A stretch of DNA of 64,000 nt from Takakia lepidozioides. Its lineage: Eukaryota > Streptophyta > Takakiopsida > Takakiales > Takakiaceae. Position 1 is the stretch's first letter, and every line of letters starts with the position of its first letter. Location of the stretch: contig CM060732.1 in NCBI GenBank assembly GCA_030704615.1, positions 2,232,001 through 2,296,000 of the forward strand, written 5' to 3'. The position numbers were made by a program, and so were the translations under genes. Under the pieces are notes generated by a model. The model had not been told where the DNA came from. It did not search any database and worked only from the letters and a program-made list of their open reading frames with translations. Positions 55,547 through 64,000 of this stretch are shown here, piece by piece.

Positions 55547-55996
55547 CTATTCGTTGAGTTCTAAATCATACCTCCATACCATGTAGCCTCTAGGGTACTG
55601 TCCGCAAACCAAAAGCTGAGTTCCTGTAACTGCCGACTCCTTGTCAGAAACTTCAAAGGTATAATCCACAGGGCAGCCTGGCAGACAACGCCAACGCGTA
55701 CTAACGGAATCAAACGCCCACCACTTCCGTGCACTTATAAGAGGCAGTTCATTGTGTGCAGGACCAGCCAACATGTAAACCCATTCCTCCTTGATCTCTA
55801 CCCGTTTGCGAGTCTCAAGGACGTCGTTGCAGCCTTCGTCATCAATCACCACTAGCGCATTCTGCCATTTCTTACAACCACCTTTCAACGGTAAATAATA
55901 AGAGCGAGGCACCCGTGCAACGCATTCTAGTGTCACATGGTCTGTCAATCCCGGAATCAAGGAGTTGTCCTTGGACTCGTCCTCCGGCTCTGCCAT
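55547..55996 (-). pseudogene. F-box/kelch-repeat protein, N-terminal fragment (149 aa)
   Basis: The minus-strand frame starts MAEPEDESKDNSLIPGLTDH and continues TLECVARVPRSYYLPL, the plant F-box type whose core reads IPGLPxDxAxxCLxRVPR. The first kelch-like blocks follow: EEWVYMLAG, then WWAFDSVSTRWRCLPGCPVD, SDKESAVTGTQLLVCG and MVWRYDL. Intact members run to about 350-450 residues with several kelch motifs. This one stops a few residues after MVWRYDLEL, and no continuation was found downstream, so it is truncated. F-box/kelch proteins are substrate adaptors of SCF ubiquitin ligases. The F-box helix and the ATG look intact. Confidence 0.7.
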
Positions 55997-56149
55997 TGCT
56001 AGAATTCCATTTTATTTATGATTTCTTAATATGATTTCATACTAAACTTCATAAAATATATACTAATGTACATAAAATGTGCTATTCTAAATTATGATCC
56101 AAAAAATTGATCGACAGTAACTGATACTTTGCATCCACTTGGAGTCCTG

Positions 56150-57904
56150 GGTCGAAACTCATCAAGGAAATCAAAAGATTGAGCAGGAACTTCATTTGGG
56201 GGGTTGAGTCCTCCACCCAGAATAAAAGACCCCAAGTATCCTGGGCCCAAATATGCCTTCCAAAAAAAATGGGAGGCCTAGGTGTTTTGGACCCCAAATT
56301 GCACATTTAGGCTCTTTTGGGAAAATGGATCCTCAGAGTCATTGGGCCAGGTGGCGGCTGGTGGAAGCTCATGGTCTCCACCACCATTTCCTCCTCCTCC
56401 CCCCCTGCAACGTGTCCTCTGGCCTGCATCCAATCGCTGGCTACTGCAAGGCTTCAACCACAAATCACCAGGCTCCCCTCTTTGGTCTTCAATCTGGAAT
56501 TCCTGGAATTCCCTTAGGCCATTCTTGAGGAAACATGACCCTTCCACGTTCCAGGAGACACTAAGACAACACTTGTTCCTTAATGAACCGAATCCCTCTC
56601 TTCAGGAAAGACAAGCAGCGAAGAAGTGGGCAGCTTGGTGGGAGTCTAGGGGTATCTCGACAGTCAACAATCTATGGGTTAGTTCCCCCCAATTGCTGCA
56701 GCAAGCTCTGGGGACTACCCACCTTAGATCCGGGATAGCTCAAATCATTCTCTCTATCCCAGACACCTGGAAACTAATTCTCAAAGCAGGGCAGGGTGAT
56801 CGTCATCCTGGTCAATGGGTTATGCACAATCCTCCCTCTTTGCAGGTCATCTACGTTTCCGAAGTCTCTCAACTCTGGTTCAAGGGCTTCCGCTTCACAG
56901 CAGATGACCTTTCAGGCCGTCTTTGTCTCTCCAGTCAGGACCCTGTTACATTCCCTACATCCAATACCACCCCGGTTCGTATCCACCATTGGACCTCCCC
57001 GGACAAAGTATTCAATCCCTTTGCACCCAGAGGGACAAACACCCTTACATGGCTTAGCAAGGGATCATTCGTCTTATTTGGGAATTCTGGGGTTTCTACT
57101 TTGCAATTTGACCCATCTGAATGGAATTGGGAATTCCAGGAAGACCTCCACCCCCTGTTCTCATACACAGCCAAGATGGGCTACAGAGCTATGCTCACAG
57201 CAAGCCCTCTTATCTCAAAATGGGAAGGCAGATGGGCTCATGAAAATTTCAATCAGGAAAACTGGAAGGGCATATGGGCGGTGATCTGGGAAAAGACAAA
57301 GCTAGCCAAAATTAGTGCATTCTTGTGGCAAGTGGCAAACAGGGTTCTCAAGGTGGGCCAGTTTTTGAATTTCAATGACGCGCTCCTGTGTCACTGCTGC
57401 ACAAACCAGACAATAGAAACGTTGGAACATTGCCTTCTCTACTGTCTGGCACCAGCAACCATCTGGCCGATGGTTCAAAGCTTCTACAGCTCTTGGGATT
57501 CATTGCACTTTGGATCCATGGCAATCCTACTCAACTATTGCAAAAGCCAGAAATCCAAGGCCACAGACTGCCCTGTCTTTGAGTCTCTCAGAAGCTTGGT
57601 ACTCTGGCACATTTGGAAAAGTCGATGTGCTTGGGCTATCAACTATGAGAACACCTCTGCGTCGGCGATCTTATCTCTTGTTTTTTTTTATCTATTGATT
57701 GCTCCTAAAAAAGCTTGGGCTTCACTGTGTGCAAAGGCCGCCAAGAAACCACAGCGTCTGTCTGCCCTCATCTCTGCCTACCGCGCCAATTGGGGCAAGG
57801 ATGGGATCCTTTGTCGCTGCTCTAATGACCTCACCTGTGTATGGGCGGACAAACTCCCTTGCTGTTGGGAAGGACACAGAGGTCTCCTCTTCAGCCTCCC
57901 CTGA
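56150..57904 (+). mobile_element. L1-type LINE ORF2 C-terminal part
   Basis: The main frame (56282-57904) ends with the reverse-transcriptase zinc-binding domain: KLAKISAFLWQVANRVLKVG, then C-x2-C at CHCC and TLEHCLLYC with downstream Trp, the zf-RVT signature of L1-clade elements. The segment before it (TWLSKGSFVLFGNSGVSTLQ; PLFSYTAKMGYRAML) is the usual linker. The preceding 130 bp encode, in other frames, the FIWGG...LPKKMGGLGV block found just downstream of RT in plant LINEs, so a frameshift lies near 56280. RT and endonuclease are missing (5' truncation). No poly-A tail was identified. Confidence 0.85.
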
Positions 57905-58869
57905 ATTTGACAAATCCGAAATCAATTGAAAACATGCCCGTTCGTCTTCAGCAATGCAGCTCCACTTCCATCGGTAGCTTCAGGTTTCATTCTGGCTCGG
58001 CTGCCTCTCTCCACCTCCTCCCCTGATCACCTCCACCGCCCCGTTCCCCTTCGCAATCTCCACTGCGTTCCGTTTCGGGGCCTACCCTACCCCTACGGCT
58101 CCCGCTCTCTCTCTCATTCACCTTAATTTTTTTCCAGCTCTCGGTTCAAGCTGCGTTTTATTTTAGCCTTGGACAGGCACTTGGGCTTAGCCAGGCTCTT
58201 CTTTTTAGCATGTTCTTCCTTGCATGCTGGTTATTTAGGCAATGCTTTGTTTTGGACATGAAGGTTATATCGTCACTATCTTGAAGTCTTCCTGATGGCA
58301 GAACGATTCGGTCTTCGTCATCTGTTACATGGTCTTTCATGGGTTCACATACCCTCCATTGGGCTTAGAAAAGCCCACTTATTTTAGGCAGCAAGCCGGT
58401 AGAGCACTCGATCTTCTTGCGGTATATCCGAGAAGTATCCTCGGTGTCGAATTTCAATTATCATGCATGGCTCCCATGCGTCATACCTTAAGGCAACCTC
58501 TGGGCAATCAAGGGTTTTAATTTTTTTCCCTTTCAAATAATTCAGGAATAAAGTTTCTAACCAGGGCCATGTCCCCAGTTCTCCAAAAAAGAAAAAAACG
58601 CTAGGTCAGTGAAATGCCAATGAAAAGATAGTCAAATGTTTTATTACTTATTTAGCCATATTAATATATATTTAATTATATGTTGCAGATACATGACGTG
58701 TCAGTGTATGGATGGGTGTCTCAGTCCAGTGAACCAAGGTAATCAATTTTTTCACTATATTTGTAATTATGGCCCTATCATCGATTATGTCAAATATTTT
58801 AATATTATTTTTAGCTAGGCAGTCAATCAAATAGTCAAAAGTGACAACTCGATGAAATAGTCAAACTGT
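57905..58869. other. No recognisable gene
   Basis: Pyrimidine-rich sequence to 58130, then AT-rich DNA. A GCCGGTAGAGC word near 58397 with GGTGTCGAATTTC at 58449 is a faint tRNA-like remnant only. Confidence 0.35.
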
Positions 58870-59222
58870 AATGTTGAACGTTGGTAAGCTGTAACGTTGT
58901 CAAATTGTAACATTGGTGTGTTGTAGTGTTTGGTGTTGTAGCCCAGAGGAACTTATCAGGAGTAAATACCAGAAGTTACCAAGTTATCATGTTATTAAAA
59001 GTTACCGTGATTTACCATGGTCTACCATGATTTACCATAAATTACCATTAGTTATCAAGTTACCGGGAGTTTACCAAATTACCGAGAATAACTTGGGAAA
59101 CTGCTCAGGAGGCTTCTTTTGGAGGAAACTTCTCCATCAAGAAACCTTTGTTTAATCTTGGAAACTTATCCATCAAGAAACCTCATTTGGGGAAATCTCT
59201 TAGGGAACCTCCTAGTAACCAG

Positions 59223-59232
59223 TATATATAAG
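59223..59232 (+). promoter_or_regulatory. TATA box of chromovirus LTR
   Basis: TATATATAAG followed about 25-30 bp later by a pyrimidine-rich start region, about 350 bp upstream of the gag ATG at 59581. Typical U3/R arrangement. Confidence 0.5.
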
Positions 59233-59580
59233 AGGCGAGACTGGACACTCTTCAGTCTCGCCAATACAAGTTCAAGCTACTCTTGTTTCCAGTCCCAGTA
59301 CTCCAGTCCAGCTTCCAGTACTCTAGTCCAATTTCCAGTATCTAGTACTCCAGTCCAGTTTCCAGCATTCCAGTATCCAAGTCAAGTTCCAGTATCTTGT
59401 ACTCTTGTCCATTGTTATAAAGATCATCTTGATTCATGTATACCCATCATGCATTCGGCCACGCCGACCTTGACTTCTTGTCTAGTCTTGTAGCTCTAGT
59501 CTGATCTCTTGTTTGTGTTCAGTCATGCTCTCGTCCTTGACAGTTTGACGAGACTAAAGTTTGTTCCTTAGTTAGTTAAG

Positions 59581-60515
59581 ATGGAAGGCACATTTGCGGA
59601 AATGGTCGCCACATTGCAAAGTCTTCAGCTCCAGATACAAGAACTTCGTACCTCTACGCCCAATTACAAGCTGATCAGTCTCAAGATCTTGGCAAAGCTC
59701 TCCACAATTTGTAACGACAAATTTCAGAGTTAAAGAAATCGAATGATTCTTCAACCATACAAGTCTCTACTGCAACAGCTCTTACTGCAACGGTTCCTCT
59801 TCAACAGATTACGAGAGAACCAAAGATCGGCATGCCCAAGAAATTTGATGGGACGAGATTTCGCGGTTTTGTTCAACAAATACGACTGTTCCTACGACTA
59901 CATCCACAACGTTACCCTGATAAAGGTATTCAAGTGGGATTCGTGGGCACCATTCTATCAGGCACTGCCCTATCTTGGTTTGTACCGCTATTAGGAAAAA
60001 ATTCGCATTTAGTATACAATTTTGAAGCATTCATGTCCGAGTTCACTGCAACGTTTGGAGAGAATGATAGGGAGAGAGTTGCAGAGACAAAGATGCGAAA
60101 TCTTCGACAAGGAGCACATCCTGCTTCCGTTTATGCTGTCGAATTTCGACAACTTACGTGCGACCTCGACTGGAATGAGAAGAGCCTCATTAGTTAGTTT
60201 CGATGTGGGCTAAAAGATGATGTAAAAGATTTGTTGCTGACAATGCCAAACGTGAGTACATTGAGCGAATTCATCACCCAAGTCATTGCATGCGATAATC
60301 GTTTGTTCGAAAGACGTCAAGAGAAGCGATCTGGATGGTCGACGACATATCATGCCGCTGCTAATACAACGATCCATCAGACATCCGGTAGTGATGTTAT
60401 GCAGATTGATGTTGTCCAATTCAAGCCATTGACGCCACAAGAAAAACAAAGATGACGCTCGAATGGATTATGCCTCTATTGCGGAGAAGAAGATCACATA
60501 GCATTAAACTGCCCC
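59581..60515 (+). pseudogene. gag of the chromovirus
   Basis: Starts MEGTFAEMVATLQSLQLQIQ with a coiled-coil-like helix and stops early. The capsid part (from about 59832) reads MPKKFDGTRFRGFVQQIRLF, then TILSGTALSWFVPLL and EFTATFGENDRERVAETKMR, typical of retrotransposon gag. A TAG at 60195-60197 is followed in frame by FRCGLKDDVKDLLLTM and TLSEFITQVIACDNRLFERR. After a frame change the zinc knuckle C-x2-C-x4-H-x4-C is complete at 60471-60512 (CLYCGEEDHIALNC). Confidence 0.82.
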
Positions 60516-61548
60516 AACAAGATAAGATTCAAAGCTCGGGGCGCAACTCAAGTGTTCGATACGAGGAGGTCGGAAAACGAAGATGTCCAGACACAGTAGG
60601 GACCATGCGGCTGGACACCACAAATTCCTCACCAAAAAAAGGTCTTTTTCTACCTCTAGACCCTGCACCTTGCTTCACAGTTCCGTTAAAAATCAGAGTG
60701 CAAAATCGAGATATCTCTGTAGAAGCACTTTTGGACTCAGGGGCTTCAACATGTTTTATTGACAAAAACTTTGCGAAACAACACAATTTAACGCTCCTAA
60801 AGAAGAAACTATCGGCCCCCGTTGAAGTCATCGATGGACGACCGTTAGCATCAAGAAATGTTGACCATGAAACTCGACCACTTGAAGTGAAGCTTGAAGA
60901 TCAAGCATCACATATTGTTTCAACATCATCCAGTCTCCAACGAATCATGTGATCTTTGGACTTCCCTGGTTCGTACTTCACAATCCTGACATCGACTGAC
61001 GATCGCGAAAAATTTCTGCAAGACAAAAATGTAGAAATATCAAAGGTATTCAACCCCTATTCCTTGGAGCTAGAGCTTTCATGAGAACTACAAAAAAAGA
61101 TGCGACATTTGCACTTTATGCGACTCCGATCAAGACCACAACAGACAAAGGTACTTCGACATTATCCACTCAATATCAAGATTTCAAGGATGTCTTCGAG
61201 AAGAAAAATGCAGACATATTGCCAGAACATCGACCTTATGACTGTACAATTGAGTTACAAGAAGGAGCCCAACCACCATTCGGCCCAATCTATAACTTAT
61301 CCCAGACGGAGTTGGTTGCATTACGTGAGTACATTGATGAAAATTTGTCGAAGAACTTCATCCGACATTCAAAATCACCTGCGGGTATCTTGTTTGTGAA
61401 AAAGAAGGACGGATCATTACGCATGTGTGTGGATTATCGCGGTCTCGACAAAGTCACAATTAAGAATTGTTATCCGTTGCCGTTGATTTCTGGGTTTCTC
61501 GACCAACTGGGACGAGCGAAGATTTTCACCAAAATTGACTTGAAATGA
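60516..61548 (+). pseudogene. Chromovirus protease and N-terminal RT
   Basis: The protease core is VEALLDSGASTCFIDKNFAK (D-S-G-A catalytic loop), followed by DGRPL. The frame is lost near 60950. RT begins at 61081: [20 protein letters not shown], then [34 protein letters not shown] and FTKIDLK. TGA at 61546-61548 then falls in the place of Gly in the usual DLRGAYN. Confidence 0.82.
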
Positions 61549-62540
61549 GCTGATAACCTTGTACGGATTGAAGAAAGAGACGAATGGAAAACAGCTTTTC
61601 GAACAAGGTATGGACATTTTAAATACAGTGTTATGCCTTTCGGTGTCTTACAAATGCTCCAGCAATTTTCCAACATATGATGAATGACATCTTTCGAGAA
61701 TTTTTAGATGACTTTGTAGTCATCTATTTGGACGACATTTTGATATTTTCACAGAATGAAGAAGAACATGGCGGCCATGTACGCATTGTCATTGATAAAT
61801 TAAGAGAAAGAGGACTATATGCCAAGTTGGAAAAATGTCTTTTCCATCAATCTGAGGTCGAATTTCTGGGCTACATTATTTCCGACAAAGACGTCTTTAT
61901 GGATCAGAAGAAAATACAAACCATCATCGAGTGGATTAAACCAACTTCGGTCTGAGATGTACAATGTTTTCTGGGATTTGTAAATTTCTATAGAATCTTC
62001 ATCAAGGACTACTCCAAAATTGCTGCACCATTGACACGACTCACATGGAAGGACAAACTTGTATGGGACGAGAAAGCTGACCAGACATTTGAAAGGCTGA
62101 AGCATGCATTTATAACGGCCCCAATACTGGTACATGCAGACCCATCTAAACCATTATTTTTGGAAGCAGATGCATTGGACTTTGCACTTGACGCTATACT
62201 CTCTCAATACGGTACTGATGGCCGACTTCACTCTGTTGGTTTTCGTTCTCGCAAATTTTTCGCTGCAGAGACTAATTATGAAATCCATGATAAAGAACTT
62301 GTAGCGATCATCGATGTTTTTTAGGAGTGTCGTCATCTATTGGAGAGAGCTAAATATCAGGTCACTGTCTACACCGATCATAAAAACCTCGAACATTTTA
62401 TGAGTGCTCGTGTTTTGAATCGACGTCAAACAAGATGAGATATGTTACTAGCAAGGTTTGATTTTGTGACATCTTCAAAGGAAACCCGATGTTCTTTCTC
62501 GACGATCGTATCTTGCGCCGAAAAAAAGGGAGACAGCTTT
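61549..62540 (+). pseudogene. Chromovirus RT palm and RNase H
   Basis: RT continues with [20 protein letters not shown], a frame change, then the catalytic box VVIYLDDILIFSQNEEEH (YLDD) and EVEFLGYIISDKDVFM. Stops at 61953-61955 (TGA), 62322-62324 (TAG) and 62436-62438 (TGA) lie within otherwise aligned sequence. RNase H shows LFLEADALDFALDAILSQ, NYEIHDKELVAIIDVF and [12 protein letters not shown]. Confidence 0.82.
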
Positions 62541-63705
62541 CGACCAACAGAAATTCATTATCTTGAAACCAGCAAATCTCCAATTGAATATGTTATCTAT
62601 GTCCACCTATGACGATGCAGAGATCATAAATAAGATTCAGGAAACACTGAAGAGCGACCAATTTGCTACGACACTACGAAGTCAACTAAATCGACCTCGA
62701 GACAACCCACATGTTACAAACGACTTCGAATTCAAAGATGACTTACTTTCTTTCAAGGGACTTCTCTATGTACCTCCAGGACCTACACGACTGCGAATTT
62801 TTCAAATATGTCATGATCTTCCGGCTGCAAGACATTTCGGCTTCAACAAAACAATGAAATTGATATCCAGGGACTATTGGTGGCCGCAAATGTAGAAACT
62901 CGTGAAAGAATTTATAAAATTTTGCGACACGTGTGCTAAAGCGAAGGGACCACGATATCGATCTTACGGCCTTCTTCAACCATTACCCATTCCCAATGGT
63001 CCATGGTCGTCCGTGTCTATAGACTTTATTACGGACCTTCCAATTTCCAAGACCAACGATTCAATCCTTGTTATTGTAGATCGTTTTACAAAGATGACAC
63101 ATTTCATTCCATGTAATAAGACGGTTACCGGCGAGGAAATTGCAAGACTCTTCTTTAATACTATCTACCGCATTCATGGACTCCCGAAGGACGTCGTATC
63201 TGATCGAGGACCACAGTTCATATCAAATTTCTGGAGGGGATTATTTCACATATTGGATACTAAGATCAATCTCTCTACATCTAATCATCCCTAGACTGAT
63301 GGTCAAACCGAACGCATAAACCAGATTTTGGAGCAGTGTCTTCGCTGTACGATAAATTATCACCAAGATAATTGGACGGACTTTCTGTCATTGGTTGAGT
63401 TTGCCTACAACAACACTATACATTCTTCGACCAAGCAAACTCTATTTTTCTCATGGTTATCATCCTCGAGCAAACCCTTTCTACATGAAGACTGTTGGAA
63501 GCCCTGCTGCAGAAAACATTGCTACTCATCTTGCTACGATTCACAAGGAGCTTACATTCCACCTCGCAGAAGCTCAAAAACAATACAAGGAGTATGCAGA
63601 TCAACATCACCAACTCCAACCCCAGTTCAAGGTCGGAGATCGTGTGTGGCTTCTTCGACATGACATACAAACCTCGCGACCATCAATGAAGTTGGATTAT
63701 TAACG
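62541..63705 (+). pseudogene. Chromovirus integrase
   Basis: The zinc domain has two His (CHDLPAARHFGFNKTMKLIS) and two Cys (KFCDTCAKAK), split by TAG at 62893-62895. The core has D in VSIDFITDLPI, D in VVSDRGPQFIS and E in TDGQTERIN; a TAG at 63292-63294 lies just before the E motif. Then EFAYNNTIHSSTKQT and, after a frame change, KEYADQHHQLQPQFKVGDRV. TAA at 63701-63703 precedes LGPFKII. Confidence 0.82.
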
Positions 63706-63755
63706 CCTGGGACCATTCAAAATTATTCGACAAATAAATCCGGTCAGTTTTCGGC

Positions 63756-63956
63756 TTGAACTCCCTACCACCTCCACCAATCGAAGTCAATCATGAAATC
63801 GAGTATGAAGTCGATGAAGTCCTAGACTCTCGTATCAAGTATAAACGTCTTGAGTATTTCGTACATTGGAAAGGCTACGACATCAGCGAACGAACGTGGG
63901 AACCTTCATCCAACCTTGTCAATGCATCTGACAAAGTCCAAGAGTTTCATCAATGA
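63756..63956 (+). CDS. Chromodomain at the C-terminus of integrase
   Basis: Short open frame with the chromodomain core: IEYEVDEVLDSRIKYKRLEY, then FVHWKGYDISERTWEP with the usual aromatic residues (Y, W, W). Chromodomains of chromoviruses are thought to steer integration to modified histones. The stop at 63954-63956 follows KVQEFHQ, a normal end. This is the best preserved part of the element. Confidence 0.85.
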   Translation: MNSLPPPPIEVNHEIEYEVDEVLDSRIKYKRLEYFVHWKGYDISERTWEPSSNLVNASDKVQEFHQ

Positions 63957-64000
63957 TATCCAGCTAAGCCCCGATCTACACGTCAATAAGACGTCACAAC

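Larger units (their letters stand above)
58870..63956 (+). mobile_element. Chromodomain Ty3/gypsy element (chromovirus), degenerate
   Basis: Order: LTR-like leader with TATA box (TATATATAAG, 59223-59232), gag, CCHC knuckle, protease, RT, RNase H, integrase, chromodomain. About eight in-frame stops and several frameshifts disable it. The 3' LTR would lie outside the window. The LTR limits were not fixed; the 5' LTR probably lies between about 58870 and 59575. Confidence 0.88.

Noticed and set aside
58390-58462. tRNA-like remnant (GCCGGTAGAGC, then GGTGTCGAATTTC)
   Set aside because: Stems do not pair convincingly and no flanking duplication or element body is seen.

Overview
This is nuclear DNA of a land plant, most likely a seed-free one (fern or lycophyte; a moss or hornwort is not excluded). 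The one gene that looks intact is an intron-rich SP1/SPL2-type RING E3 ligase with clear plant homology. The rest is mainly Ty3/gypsy elements, L1-type LINE tails, decayed DYW-type PPR genes without introns, and DNA-transposon genes with WRKY-GCM1-like and SWIM zinc fingers. Nothing looks bacterial or organellar.

Layout. 1-2958: 3' part of a Ty3/gypsy element whose pol is fused by deletion to an LTR. 2959-3626: end fragment of a DNA transposon. 3627-9459: about 50 copies of a 116-bp satellite with a 36-bp palindrome in each unit. 10798-23859: two relatives of a zinc-finger/SWIM transposase-like gene flanking a degenerate gypsy element (11813 to about 21300) that has a duplicated LTR-leader unit. 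24000-29610: fragments, including a DGNHR-motif ORF, a gypsy integrase tail, a Crypton-like recombinase fragment, an 805-bp hAT-like element and a perfect hairpin. 30759-36018: the SPL2-like ligase, eight coding exons, with a LINE tail in intron 3. 37762-38646: isoamylase gene fragment on the minus strand, split by a 366-bp LTR element (TRIM) whose LTRs contain a complete tRNA-like sequence. 38905-40005: CAG/CTG-rich tandem repeat. 40134-48504: three PPR blocks on the minus strand, all broken. 49415-53905: a 4.49-kb DNA transposon with terminal inverted repeats and an 11-bp target duplication, carrying an amino-methyltransferase-like gene and a SWIM-domain gene in divergent orientation. 55547-55996: F-box/kelch fragment. 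56150-57904: LINE ORF2 tail. 58870-63956: degenerate chromodomain gypsy element.

How it fits together. This is mostly a nested repeat landscape around one working gene. The most interesting objects are the TRIM with tRNA-like LTRs, the palindromic satellite that starts at the last base of a transposon end, and the methyltransferase-carrying transposon. Parts of the last (terminal exon, 3' UTR, TIR) recur at 2959-3626, and its right-end TIR recurs near 43.9 kb. In the gypsy elements most in-frame stops fit C-to-T change at CAG or CGA codons, as expected if methylated cytosines in silenced copies have deaminated. All homology calls are from reading the sequence; no database search was run.
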